The notes below the pieces were generated by a model. The model saw only the letters and a list, made by a program, of their open reading frames with translations. It was not told the origin of the DNA and did no database searches. Both the position numbers and the translations under genes were made by a program. DNA of 64,000 nucleotides from NCBI GenBank assembly GCA_000310025.1, contig FN648905.1:111421-175420 (forward strand), given 5' to 3'. Position 1 is the stretch's first letter; every line of letters begins with the position of its first letter. Shown in pieces: positions 32,600 through 46,600 of the stretch. This DNA comes from Ectocarpus siliculosus. Lineage: Eukaryota; Sar; Phaeophyceae; Ectocarpales; Ectocarpaceae.

Positions 32600-33239
32600 A
32601 GATACCGTGTGTGTAGATTTTCGAAACGTACGTAGTTTATGCATATGCAAATAAATGTCTGACCTGCTGAAGAAGAACCGTTTGCTGGCAGCCTTGTTGA
32701 AACTACTTCTGTGGTGTGGTCTCGCAGAAACTCTTGACCTTCATCAAAGGCCAGGATCACGTGAGAGTCTTGACATCCTGATTTCAAAAAAGCTGCATAC
32801 ATGCTTGTCGTTGACAGCTCGGACGTGCGCAGATGGGCGGTGTCGCACCCCTCGGCCCGGGATTACTGTTTGACCTATGTGGGTTGCTGATGTATATCCT
32901 CTGCGCGCCCCCCAAATATTGTAAATATCTCTACTCCGCTGTCTCAAAATAACGGTAACTCCAATAGCTGGTAAGTTTGGGAAGCGTGCTGTTGGTTGTG
33001 GGCAAACAAAGTTAAACAAAACTTTCGATGCGACGTTCCTGGTTGGCCAAGCTCTATCTTTATTCGTTCGTGGAATTCTTTGGTCGATTTTGTGTTATTC
33101 CGCCGCGTGTGCCCTCGGTGGGTCCCCATGCTGTGTAAGGTACGTGCCCCGCGACGATACATTTCCTGCCACTCGTTCCAGAGGATACATGGGCACCTAA
33201 GGTATGGCTGCATATACTTTGTACCTGAAAAGTTCGAGA
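32600..33239. other. Upstream region of the membrane-protein gene; weak minus-strand coding hint
   Basis: A minus-strand segment at about 32690-32860 reads like protein (SHVILAFDEGQEFLRDHTTE, then VVSTRLPANGSSSAG) and meets a GTCAG boundary. I cannot connect it to any other exon or family. The remainder should hold the promoter of the plus-strand gene starting at 33240. I see no recognisable core promoter element. Confidence 0.4.
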
Positions 33240-34663
33240 ATGGCTTGTTCAAGGATTCCACTCAGTGTGTGGAATATTGGGTCGTTGCTCATTGCGCGCT
33301 GGTTGGGGTCTTGCTATGCTCAGGACTACTGCACCAACGGTGGCCGAGCTCTGTACAATGGTGCATGCTACATTTTTGCAGATCCAGGGGTCAGCTGTAC
33401 CGATAAATGTGTTGTGGAAGGAGCCCCTTGTAATGAGGATGCATTAGAGCTGACCAACGAGGAGTGCGAAGGAGTGCTAAATGCCCTAGGGGTCATCTTA
33501 TATGACCAAACCATCTCGGATTGGTACTACAACTTTGGCCCGGACACGTCTGAAGGTACCTTCCAAGCTTCGCTGCACTGGCTATCATCAGTTTTCGACG
33601 AAAACTACAGAATTGTTGAAATTGACGATCGTCCATACCTCACGGCGGGATGTTTAGTGAGTCCCACATTCGACGCCGTGGACCAGGCTAGTGCCACAAC
33701 GAGCGCGAGTCTCGCAACAAATGTTAACGCAGATGCTTTGGATGCAGCCGAGGCCCACAACTTTGGGACGAGGCGCACACCGACATGCGATGGTGGGGAG
33801 AGTCCGCTTTACCGAAGAGTGTGCTCATGTTTTTTCACGGCGCCATCTACTACGCCGTCCCCTACAACGTCCCCTACGACACCAGCCCCCACTCCTGGTC
33901 CGACGTCACCATCTCCAACACCATCGCCTACACCGACTGCAACATCACCACAGACAACGCCACACCCAACTCCTTCATCACCCATTATCGCAGCGGGGTA
34001 CTGGCGTACGAGCGAAGCATCCACGGATGTACGAGTGTGCCCGATCCCTGACTTGTGTATAGGCGGGGTCGGGGGAGGGGACGACATTTGCCTCGGAGAC
34101 AATACAGGGCCCTACTGTCTCGTGTGCCCGAAATCGCACTATGTATCTGTGAATGGTGTGTGTCTTGCGTGCGAATCATCTAGCGGTGCGACGGCTGCCG
34201 AAATCATGGGGGTGGTCCTGGCCACGTGTCTGCTGCTAGGAGCGCCAACATTCGTTGGGTCGGCCAACCTTCAGGCTCACGAAACAGTTAACGGCGATGC
34301 CGTTCAGAAAACCTCGTCTCTGCTCAATGCGAGCACGGTTCAACAGTCTACCACCAAAAGGCTCCGGCAGAAACTACTTGAGGTGGAAACGGTTGTGGCA
34401 TTTCTTCGACATGACGTCCTGCACACCTTGCCCGAGCCGGATGCTCCTCAGGTGCAAGACCTCTTGGTGACTGTCGAAATGTTTACTGTGAAGCTAGACA
34501 GGCTTCTATCACGGGCACCATATCCAGACACAGCTCCTGGAATGAAGAAGGTCGTCATGCGATCGGAATTGCTCTGTCCTGTCATCGACCAGCTAGCTTC
34601 TGCTCTTGCAGGCTTGTCGGGTGCTGCATCAGGAGAACAGGCTACCGTCGTTCTGCAGATCAA
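33240..34663 (+). CDS. Exon 1: signal peptide, ectodomain, TM1
   Basis: 1,424 nt, leaving phase 2 (AA of a Lys codon). The donor is CAA|GTGAGA at 34664. Paired Cys residues are frequent in the first ~190 residues (GACYIF, SCTDKCVVEGAPC, EECEG, RRVCSCF). The Thr/Pro linker then precedes GYWRTSEASTDVRVCPIPDL, the CIGG and GPYCLVCPKSHYVS motifs, and CLACES. The last third is helical and charged (LRQKLLEVETVVAFLRHDVL). Without splicing the ORF would stop four bases later. Confidence 0.85.
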
Positions 34664-37600
34664 GTGAGAAGTAATGCAGCAGTGGCAATACAAATCATGG
34701 AGAAATTACGGAAGTGTTAATCACCATCGGCCGTTTCTAAGACAAAACCAACGCTAACCCCCAATTATGCGTCTGAAGGTCTTCTCTGGTGAATGCGAGG
34801 GCGCTCGACCCATCTGCCTACCTTCCGAACCTGCCAATGAGATATGCTGCGAACGGCGTAAAAGTGGTACTGTCATTCGCACAAGTTGTTGCTGCCACTC
34901 CCCTAGTGCTGGTTGTGAGGCGTTCAAACACCCTCCGATCATTTCTAGGAGGGCTGGACATGGTGAACTTTACCGTGCCGAAGGTGAGAAAGATCACTGT
35001 GCGTACGAGCCGACAGCGTCAAACTGGAGAATGTATCAAGCAAGATATATTGTGGCTTCCGAGAACGATTTGGGTCAAGATTTTGAGCGTTGGGGTCGTA
35101 CTGAAAACTGTTGCTGCACTCAAAGGCGTTCACGTGAAACCTACAGCAGACGTCATCCTCGTACAAATATGTACGCTCATGTTTCTTACGGGCCCGACAT
35201 GCGACCTTGACAGGTTTTTTCTGCGACGTGCTTGGTACACGGTACCTTCTACGGTGAACTCGTTTTTAAAACTATCGCACCGCTGGGCGTGGCCATCGTG
35301 ATCATGGGCGTTCGCACATTTCTTCGCTCCAGCTGCATCACCGACGGTCGTACATGGCGAGGCCGATCAATGAAGTGCAACGAGTGCCTCCTCGCGCTTA
35401 CGTACTTTGTGCAGACTCCTGCCATCAACGCGGCTCTCAGGACACTTTCTTGTGAGGTATATACGTCCTCGACCTCCTTGATAACAATAGAGTCCTCATT
35501 GCTACAAACCCAGGCTTAGTTCCCTCAGCCTTTATGTCGGGACGGGAGTTGCGCAGAATACCTGCCGATAAGCGACGTCTGTCGTTTGAACTGACGGCAC
35601 CTTCACTTGCCCAACCTTGTATCCTACGCCCAGTAGTCGTTCGATGACGGCCGCAGTATGCTGCGGGCAGACTTCTCCATAGACTGCAATGATGCAGAGC
35701 ATCCGAAGTACCGAGCATTAGCGGTCGTCATGGCGGTGGCGTACCCGAACGGCATTCTTGCGCTGTACTCTGGCGTGCTTTGGAAACATCGTCATCTGTT
35801 ATATCCTAGCGAGATACACGGTCGGCCTAAAGAAGATGACACATTTGCTGAGGAGGCTAAACGGGTCAACGCACTCGCGCTTCAGCCATTTGCGCTTCTG
35901 CACGATGCATGTGAGAATTGGTGTGTCTCCCAACACATATGAAAGAATCGTATCAATATTTTGTCAGGAGCGACCAACTAGATCGTCGCCCAGTATTACC
36001 CTAGTATTTCCCTTTCATGGTTGTCCATGTATTTCCGTCGAAGGATAAGCACCCTACGAAGCGATCATGCAATTCGTACCATGGACATCATCGGTCTCGA
36101 GGGTTCCTCTTTGGTCAGATTAATGCCGTTTTTGGCGATGTGCTCTGTGTCCGCGTTTCAGACGAACCTCGAGCTTGGTGGTACGAAATATTCGAAACCT
36201 GCCGTCGGATTCTGCTCACCAGCCTGGTTTTCTTTGCCACGAGAACATCCATGCAGCTGTGGATAGCGATGGGTTTCACAGTGGTGAGAAGTAGTGTGTT
36301 GATTACGAACAACATACGTTTGAGGTCCACAAGCATACCGTCTACATGCAACCACATGAGGTATTCCGAGTATCGGACAGAGCAGAACTCTCAAGGACGA
36401 CCCTGGCTCATTTCACCAAGGCTATCATTTGCACACCCGTCCCCGTCGTTGGTGCTCCGTTCGTAATTGTTCCCACAGCTCAGCCTTGTCATGAACGTGG
36501 TGTTCAGCCCGTTCGTGGAGATCATACATGACTCTCTATATTCCAGCGCGCAAATATCGGTGAGTAACGATAAGACTTGAAGTGCCCAGGAATTCGGTGC
36601 GGAGTAGAAAGACGATGCGAGATGCAGCAAAGCCCGATCAGTCTCGGCCTTGGTCACCTTATTCTACGCAGGGTATGGATAATACGTCCCCATGACCCTA
36701 AATAAAGCCACGGCCGGATCGGCCTCAGGCTCTACCATCATGAACCTTGTTTGTTCTCGAATGTTTCCTTCCGAGTGCCAAGGTTTGTCAAATTGACCCT
36801 TGTAGTTGCACCAATGTTCGTGTGCCTGACCTATCATTGCTACTCGGTGCACCCGTTACTGGGATAACATCCCTCTTCAAGTCGCCTTAGCTTGTAACAA
36901 AGGCAAAACTTGGGCACCCTGGCATGTCAAGTTTGGTTCGTAGAGTTGTCTTTCCAAGACCAAGAATACTGATAAAGCTAATGCGCGTACAATCGCTTGT
37001 TTTTATCATTGTCGTTGATATTATTGTTGATGTTGCTGTCGTTTCACATTCAAACCGTACCGACGCCAATCGATCCATGAACCAACCTCCGAGGCCTCAA
37101 GCAATTCCGATTATCGTTCTAGCACTCGAAAAATGTTAAAAACTACTAGACCTAAAGCCCCACATCTATCAACGTAGGGAAAACCAACTGGAAAATCGAG
37201 CCAACGACTGGATGCAGAAACGAAAACTAAGATACGCAAGCCTCCCCTTCGGGAATTTGGCGCCTTGCCTCCCAGGGGAAACACAAGAGGACATGAGAAA
37301 TGGCCAAGGTATCGCGGTCGTATCGTTGTATCTCAACCTTCAGTAGTGCCGTGGTTTCCGACAAACTGCAGAAATATCTCGCATCCTGTTGCGGGAAAGT
37401 GTGTTTTTCTAACCGTGACTCTTGGCGTGCGTGTGAGGACTGTGTGCTTGATGATGGCTAGCGGCGTCTTTGCCGCAGATCCTACTGCGGTACTCTATGA
37501 TCTTGAGTTACAAATCGTCTTCCGCGGGTATTTGCACCGTCATCGCTCTGAGGTTTCTGAGCAGATTCTCTGTGAACAATTCGAACCCTTGCGGGTAATC

Positions 37601-40600
37601 GGGCAATTATCACCTGTCGACGGCCGATGATTGCTTCTGCGTACAGGTGTTGTCTGCTGCAGCTGGTGATCTTGCTGCTGCAACCTGCTGCACTGCTCTC
37701 TTTGTCTCTCTCTGTCTCTCTCTCTGTCTCGTATGTTTGTGCCGTGTTGCTCATGGGGTGTGAGTGTGTGTATATTTGCCCAGGAATCAAAGTGTCCTGT
37801 TCTTGTTGTGCATATGAGCGGGGGTTTTCATGTATCCTGCGGAGGCTTTTGTGGTGAGGAATGACTCCTCTCGAAATAGAGCCAGTCGCGGCGACTTTAG
37901 ACATCGATTACATATGCCATGAATGACTGGCGATCCTCCGGCATGCACGGTATTGTACCGACGAGCCCCCTGCGTGCCTTTCAGAAGTAAGCGTAAGAAA
38001 TGTTCACTGCGCGAAAGAAAGATGCCGAAGCACGAACACATCGAAATGACACATACACATGTAACGTTGAGAGCCACCCCGTAGATAATTTTGAAACCAA
38101 ATCATAGAATCACGACTTCGATAAGAATGTCCAGGATTTGGTGACCAAGTGACCAAGAATACCACAAGCTCATTTCGCTCCAGAAAGTCGCGAGCAGAGT
38201 TGGACGCTGGAAATCTTGAGATCATGTTGAAGTTTGCCTGCCCTTCGAATACATACCTAGATTGGGTCTCTAGGCATACTATCCCCGCACAAAGTGGAGC
38301 ATACCGCTGAGTATCCCCTTCGCGCAGGGGGGCATAACAGGCGAGGACCCCCGCCGGCCATTTCAATCCAGAACGCACATGAAACAAACTCTTGGTTTAG
38401 AGACAGAACGGATCATTTCATGGAAGTACTGGATTGAATGCGGTCTCCGGCGACGGCCCGTGGGTTTACCTCTACTTGACCGCTCATCGGGTGCGGAATG
38501 ACTCACCACAAAGTTCGTTCATATTGATGGCATATTTGTGCCCGGCTCAAGCGATAAGAGACGCTTGTTTTCTTAAACTGCGGAAACAGTTTATGCTCAG
38601 CGTCGGCGTAGCTCTGCCAGCAGTGCCTCAACCTGCTCTCCAGTGACTAGTGGTCACCCAATCATAGCCAACATCTTCCAGCCCCCAATCTTCATCATCC
38701 CGTGTACGGCTATCCCGGTGGGGGACTGTAGCAAAGTCCTGCTCCTACACACCACCACATATGGGAACGAACCCCGAGAAGCAGTCCTTGCATCCCTTCT
38801 TGGTATGTGCATCGTCAGGCATCCCCCCAAGCAGACCCACCCCCGTCACACGCCGAAGGTGTAGAGGGTTTCACAGCGCCTCCACGAAGCCTGGGATATT
38901 TTTGTTTTGGGTACCACAGCTACCTTTTCGCGTCTGTGCTTAAGCCTGGGGAGTTGAGTGTACAAACCCTTTCGTTGGTCAACGAGATATTGGCATCCTC
39001 TGTTAAGCGCATCCAGGAACGGCGGCTACTGCTGGTCCTGACATGAGTAGCAGGTTCACACATTGACTCACTCCATCTTCAATGTTTCTTCATGAATGCG
39101 CTAGAAAAAAACCGACAACAGGGATTAGCCGCTTGCTTTGCGTCTCTTGTCGCTCACACTGTATCGCCGGTGTTACGTTGTCATGCAGCTTCACGCGAGT
39201 TCGGGGTAGTTTCTCACCTAGAACACCCTTCTATCTCCCAAGATTGCGGGTTTGAAGCTATGGGGTAAACAGTTTGGAACCTAACTGTGAAACGCCATAT
39301 CGTGACTGTAAAAGGGGGAGGGGGGGGGGGTGTACTCATAGTCGTGCATGCCGTAGTCGTTTGACCATTGACCTCGCATCCCTACAAAGCCGGGACGGAG
39401 CACGCCGGGTTCTCACCGGACCAGGCTCTCACATCACAAAGCGCGAAGCGCCGTGAGGTATTTGGCGAGTCGCATGAAGGGTGAGCTGCATCCTGCTAAG
39501 GGTGTTCGGCATCTTGTGCTTACTTCCTTGCGTACGGATGACAGCTGCGTATGACTTAATTTATTTTCTGGTGCTTTCACTTCCAGAGACAGTTGTAAGC
39601 ACTGTGTAACTGCCTCGAGGAAGCTTGACCATTTTAACACAACGTGGTGCGATCATCCCCCGTTGCGCGGAGTGAGGTTTCTCGACCCCGCACAACATGA
39701 TCTACTCGACCACCATTATGGTTACCGCCAAAAAAAAAAACAGAGGTAAAAAAAAAAAAAGACGGTAACCTGGTTGCCGAGTTCACGAAGTGAATTGGCT
39801 TGTTTTACAACGTCGTTGCCAATCGACGAAATCCCAATCCCGATGGCAAACACCGAGTGGGGGGCTTTTTTTACAACGTCGTTGCCAAGCGACGAAAACC
39901 CAAACCCCGATGGCAAACACCGGGGGGGGCGGGGGAGGGGGGGGGGATCGCTGGTCCCTCTCATGTTAAAAACTGAAAGCAAGCACCCAGAGAGAAACGC
40001 GGAGGAATTAAAAAACGCCGAATACAAGAAAAAAGCTCCAGTGTTCACCTGCCTCCTGTGCGACATAACCCAACCGGTGCGTCAAACAATGCCGAACGTT
40101 GTAGACTGGCGCTCAGAATAGATGGGGGTGAAACCGCAAAACAACACGCGATCAGTTGGTTAATGCGACTGGGCGCCGTGGCCTAGAAAATGGCGCTCCC
40201 CATTTGGATGCATGATTGAAGCTCACACATTCATGGCCAACTTTAATCAGATTTAACAATCTTGAACACCTAGGTAGGAAGATTTTTGTCGGGGTGTTCA
40301 CGGAGGGCTTTGCTCGACGGAGCGGGACGTTTTAAAACAATACGCTTCGGGATCGTCCAGATTTTCCGATGAAACAACACCGCTCCGCTCCGCTGCGTGG
40401 GAATTTGTCCTCAGAAAAACCGCTGCATGCAGTTTCCCAATACTCCGTACAAGAGATGTTTTTACGGGGCTGTTTGAGCTACTCCGCACACAAGCCACGG
40501 TAAATGACACAAAACCTGAAATCACTAACGCAATACAGTCGCGTGTTTTCCACGGAGTCACGGTTATACACCGCGCGAGTCTTTCATAGGACGTGTGTGT

Positions 40601-43600
40601 GCATGTGCCTATGCATTCACGCCCACACAAAAACCGTGCGCACCTGCGTACCGCGCTCCCATACACACTACGTGTACCTTTGCGTTGCCACTTAGAGGGA
40701 GGGGCGGTTTCGTGGCTAGGGTACATGTACAACCATCTTCGGCAGGCAGTGGCGCCGGGTTGTGTCGACATGATTATGTTCCTCATGTCCTACCCCGATC
40801 TTCATCTGGAATTTGTTCACTTGGAGTGTAGAAGCAGGGTGTTATCCAACCGTATCACACACGAAGCGACGTGTTCGCTGTGTGTGGCGCGCCTGCTCAG
40901 TACGAGCGCGAAGAAATCGAAGTCCCTTGCGGTACTTGAAGTAAAGCCGTGCTTGCCGAATGTGAAACGTTGGTTTGCCGTGATGCCGAATATTCCCATG
41001 GAATATGTGGTTTGGCACAGCAAACGCAAGGACAATAACCAGCTTCTGGTTCATCCTTGTGAAACGTAGCCTGGGCCGGTGAAAATCCGGCATATCGCCC
41101 CGTCCCGGCCTTGTAGGGATGCGAGGTCTACGCCCCTGTTACACTCGGTCAGAGTGGACCTCGACAACCGCTTTGCTCTCCCGCACGAGGAGCTCGGACA
41201 GTTGCAGCTTTACCCTTCCCAACAGACTGAGATTGTCAAATGCTTCATCATGAATACTGCAGGGCGTTTCAACTATCCAGTGTTCAGCGGACATCATATA
41301 GGGTGTGAACTCACATGATATACAGCCTAAGGCCATATTTTATGGTGGTTCCTTTTTTTGGCTATCTTTTTTTTTTTTCATCCCAAAAAAAGACAACTGA
41401 CCGAAGAACCCCTTCCTACGATGTATTTTTTTGCCATAAAAAGACCGCTAATAAAGAGAGCCCTTTTTGGATATAGCCCATCCTGTCTTTTTTCGGACAA
41501 CTTTTGGACAGGTTGGGGCTGCCAAAAAATAGTTGTCTTGTGGTCACAACCCCATGACTCTCACGCACAAGCTCGAATCTCTCGACGCGGTGGTCTTTTT
41601 TCCAGCGTGCTGTTGACTCTCGCCACCTCAGATTACGTGCCTCCTATCGCCCTGTGGTCTCTATCGGCTGCCACACAAGACGGACCATAGAGGCAGTTCG
41701 CGGGGGATCGCTTTACAGTTGCTGCTTCACTCTGTGCGGAGATATCACCGAAAACCTAATCGGTGTGGTGCACGTATTTATGACGAACGACCGTTACACA
41801 GAATCTCTTTTTTGACGATGACTCGGATTAAGAAAATGATTGACCAGCACCGTAAGAAGGGGGTCATTTTTTAGAACCTTTTTTCATCCCTTTGGTGGGG
41901 AAAAGATCTCCAAAAATAGGTCTAATAAAAAGGGGCCAAAACAACCCCCATGCCATATATACACAACCTCCATGCCATATACAGCATTTTGCAGCTCCAT
42001 GCCACAAGAGCCAACCTACCTCGACCAATCCATCCTCGAACCTCACTGGCGGGGGGATGATCGGTCTCGGTTTCACTGGAGGAGGGGGGGGGGGGGGGGG
42101 GGGGGNNNNNNNNNNNNNNNNNNNNNNNNNNNNNNNNNNNNNNNNNNNNNNNNNNNNNNNNNNNNNNNNNNNNNNNNNNNNNNNNNNNNNNNNNNNNNNN
42201 NNNNNCCCCCAAAAAAAAAAAAAAAAAAAAAAAAAAAACCGGAGGAAAAAAAAAAACCCGTTACCCGGTTGCCGGATTCCAGAAAGTAAATGGGTTTTTT
42301 TTAAAAGGTGGTTCCCAAGGGAGAAAACCCCATTCCGGAGGCCAACCCCGGGGGGGGGGGGGGGGCGTACTCATGTTTTACGTGCCTTACCTGTTAGACC
42401 ACGCACCACGCGTCCTCGAGAGGATGGAGCATTGTTCCCACACGACCGGTCGCCGATGGCCAATCGTTCCTTCCTACTTTGCCGAAGGTGGCTCAAAAAT
42501 GTCCCTAGCCTATCTATCCTGTCGATATAACTTCTCGCCGTTTCAATCCATTTCCTACGTCCCAGTATAGCTGCCGCCTTCTCCTGGATATTCCATGCCT
42601 TAAACATCTCTCTGTACCTTCCTTGTATATTTCCCAGCTCAGTTATGTACATTTGTCTCTCCTCTTCGTATTCCGTACAATGTATATACCGGGGGGGGGG
42701 TGTACTCAGTCGTGCATGCCGTAGTTGTTAGACCATTGACCTCGCATTCCAATAAAGCCGGAACGGAGCACGCCTGGTCTCACCGGACCAGGCTAGCACA
42801 TCACCAGGTGCAAAGCGCCGTGAGGTAATCGGCGAGTGGCACGGAGGGCGCGCATCCTTCCTAGGGTTTTCGGCATCTTGTGGCTACTTCCTTGCATGCG
42901 GATGACAGCTGCGTATGGCTTCATTTATTGTCTGGTGCTTTCACTTCCAGAGACAGTCTGCAGTCGTGGTCCCGGCTTAGCGGTTCCCTGTTCAACGAGA
43001 TGCCCTAAGTCATGAAATGTCATGGCACGGCTGCACCCCGGTGTAACAACCGCTACACCGATCGTGTCCTCAATAACGGTTGTTGGACATGGTTTTAGCC
43101 ACCAATAGCGGTTATCGGTTCAAATTTTGCGGAGACCCAGCGCACGCTTCGCTTGCACACTCACAGCACGCAGCGACATTTGGCCAGCCGGTTGGCGTGG
43201 TCGATGCTCATCATAAAAAACACACAGCAGGACACACACACACCATGAGGTGCGCCGATGGAGAACAGGCAAGCTTCCAGATGCGACACGGAGTCCAACC
43301 GGCGCGCACTGCAAAGAAAGGTGGCTGTGGTGGCCGCATACATGGCATGTGTAGGGAGGTGGAGGATCCGGATGGCAACGAGATGCACCGCTTTATTTGC
43401 CACCAGTGTGCAACCAAGAAGGCGCAGAGTTCCCCTCGTGTCTCAAATCCACCCAAGCGCGAAGAGGTGGAAGGTGGCTTTTCTAGCACCAGGCGCGCGG
43501 AAAAAAACAACTCGCGCTGCAGCTACACAGCCGCACGCTGCTCAACTTTAGCCAAAAGCTTGAGGTTTTGAATGTTCTTGACCAGAAGGTAGCGCACTCA

Positions 43601-46600
43601 GAAATAACGCGCAGGAAGATATCGCCAAAGCTTTGCAGAAGGACGCGAATAGCGAGCTCGTTTAGTAGTGCACGAGGGACCTAACCCCTCCGACGACGAC
43701 CTGGAGCTAGGGCTAGATAATACGCCAGACGTTGACGGTGCGGAGGGCAGGGGGGTGATGGCACCGCCGCCATACTCGGAGCTATCGTCGGATTTTGGCA
43801 AGCGTGAAGAACGTGGAGTCGTGTGGCGTGAGCAAGGCAGCACACTCTCTTCGCAAGGCAAAAATGGCGTTCCTCGCAGCGCATGCCGCTCAACCAGCGC
43901 GCGAGGCAGATATCAGAGAGATAATGTTGGTTAAGAACGAACTATCGATACACGCGACACATAGCAGAAATGAGATGCTCAAACAAGTGGTTGGCTACCA
44001 TTGCGTCGTCACGATTTTTCCCCACGTTCGTTAGAGACGCGAACAATTTGCCAGTCTTAATGAGGGCATTCGGTCCAGAAGGGAGAACAAGCTTAGTGCT
44101 TTCGTGAATTGAAATGCACTACTGCTGTACTTGTTGCGCTGTCCTCCTTAGGTTCGTTACTTCTTCATCTGCACCTCCGAATGGCTGCTGTAATGAGACA
44201 CATGGTTGGCCCTATCAAGATGAGTTGGGCAAAAATGGGCTTTTTCCGGTTTAGCGGTTTATTCCCGCTAAAGAGGTTTAGTGGCGATTAGGAGACCGAT
44301 ACGGTCTCTAGAGGTTTCACAGAAGAACGGTAAAAAAAATGTCTGTCTGTCTGTCTGTCGGCCTGTTGCCATTCACTCCGAAGCTCCGAACCACGCGCTT
44401 TTTTTACCCGAACGCCCGAGGCGTGAGGAATCAGACCATCGGCCGTACTGCACTACTTGAGACGCCCTCTGCAAGTTTCAGCTTGATTGGTGCCTCCAGC
44501 GAAACGTTTGGCGGTGTCGGTAAATGGCCTTACCAGGCACAAAACACGGGCACGCAGCAGCACGAAACAGCACGAAATTGCTCCGATCTCGATGAATTTT
44601 CGCCTAACGTTGGCTATCCGCCTTCAAATTGAAGCTCCGTCCAATCTACAACAGAAATGATTGTGTGTGAAAACCTATTTAGACTGCCAACAAGAAGTTC
44701 GGAGCACACCCCCGCCGCCTTTCGACGTGGAGTTTTTTGCCGAAATTCGCACGCACACAACAACTTGATGATTGATGACTTCGATGTACTAGTAATTTAC
44801 AACGTCCCCCTTCGGGACGTGGGTGTCAAGCCTCCCGCGGGCGACGCAAGACAACTAACATGCGCATTGCCCGAATAGGCTGTGTTATATTTTGGATGGG
44901 CAGATACATAACGCTCGTATGCCGGCACGTATTCTACATTTATTTGGAGCCAGCTCGAGCGAACAACTAAAACTTGCCAGAGGGAAAAATCAACTTCTTC
45001 TACAAATGATATTTGATGTTGTGTGGCAATTTTCCAATCGATGAGCATAGAATTTGGTGTCGAAACAACACCACAAACGTACACAAACTGATCAACACTG
45101 CTGTGGGTGCATGCGCTCAGACTTGTCTACAGCAGCGAGCGGCGTTTCCCTGTGGGCCCGCTGCGAAGTGTAGGAGAGCAAATATAGCTACACATACATG
45201 GGGCTGCCTCCGCGCCACGCGCTCACGCGCCCACACAACTGCTGCGGTTGTTGTGTACACACCCACCACACAGCATCTGGTGCAAAGGCAACGATAGTAG
45301 CAGTGAAACAATAGCATCGGAGCGACAACGCGGCTGGTTGTCGCACGCTACATACCCATGTGCTTCTACGCGATTTTTTCGGAACTATTCTTAATCAAAA
45401 AGGACAATTGTTTTACAACGGTTTGCATGAGCCACACACGATCCGCACACCATGAGCAACACGGTACAAAACACAAGAGGTAGGGAGAGAGCAAGAGTAG
45501 CGGGTTACAGCCGTACGATTGCGGCAAAGACGCCGCTACCCTATCGTATATGTGTGCTTGAGACTCACCACTCCAATTGCTACAGAGCGGACAACACAGA
45601 CAAAATTAGGGAACGAGGCCGGCTCCATTTCCTTCCCGATGACCCGCCGGGGTATTTCGCAAGAGGAAATAAATGCTTTTTTCCCGGACTGACCGCAGAG
45701 AATCTGCGCAGAAATCTTCCAGCGATGACCGTACGAATACATTAAACACCCGCCAAAAAAAAGTCGCTGAAGAACACAGCAACAGCAGTCTGTCACAGCA
45801 GGAGAAGTAGGATCTAAGGCAACGACACCGCAAGCGCATGCGAGGAGTCATCGTGCACGGTGAGAAAAAAATGCTTCCCCGCGATTCGCGGCGAGGTATT
45901 CTTCTGCAGTTTTACCGAAACCAACCGTGGCACTACCGAAGATTGAGATATACTACGTTCTAACCGTGATAGCAGCGGCCATGTCCTCTTGCGTCGGCCC
46001 CCGGAGGAACGCCCACCTATCTCCCGAATGGGAGCCTTGTACTACAATACCATCTTGACATCGGGGGGCGCCCAAGTCTCCTAAATAGTATCTTGGACCC
46101 AAGATCATTCGATTTGAAGCTTTCTCGTTGGCAGCCTATTCGACATGGGTCTCTGTACCCATGCATGATTCGTGGCAAGCCAGCATCGGTCCGTGTGCTC
46201 CTCTGCGCAGAGATTTCCACAGCTCAGCTCACGAAGCAAGCACGATAACAAGCGTCCTCCTAGAAACCGTTCAGCGCAGCTCTCACCGCGCAGGCCACAC
46301 TAGTTTGTGGTATTCGATCCAACGTCTGACTTGAAGTGGCTACGCCCTCTGAGCCATCTGCGAGTGAGCGAAGAGTGGTAGGTTTGCAAGCGGGCCAGTC
46401 ATCGGATGCTGTGCAGTACTGCACCGACCCGCTTTATACAACAATAACAATTATATCAGAAAATTCGAGAATAGTAATTGTTGTGGGTTGTTCATTAGCC
46501 ATTACGTCATCGATTGTCATCTATCAGACTAACGTCCTTGATTAGAACCACTAGAAACCAACGCAGATCACTATGTAGGGTGGCATCGCGCCCAGGTAAT

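Noticed and set aside
39434-39640. 68-codon minus-strand ORF also found at 63675-63881
   Set aside because: Its identity simply reflects two near-identical DNA copies of one repeat. It has no domain and is not preserved in the more diverged copies.
41840-42530. ORFs running through the N gap
   Set aside because: They cross 100 undetermined bases and a miscalled flank, so no reading frame can be trusted.
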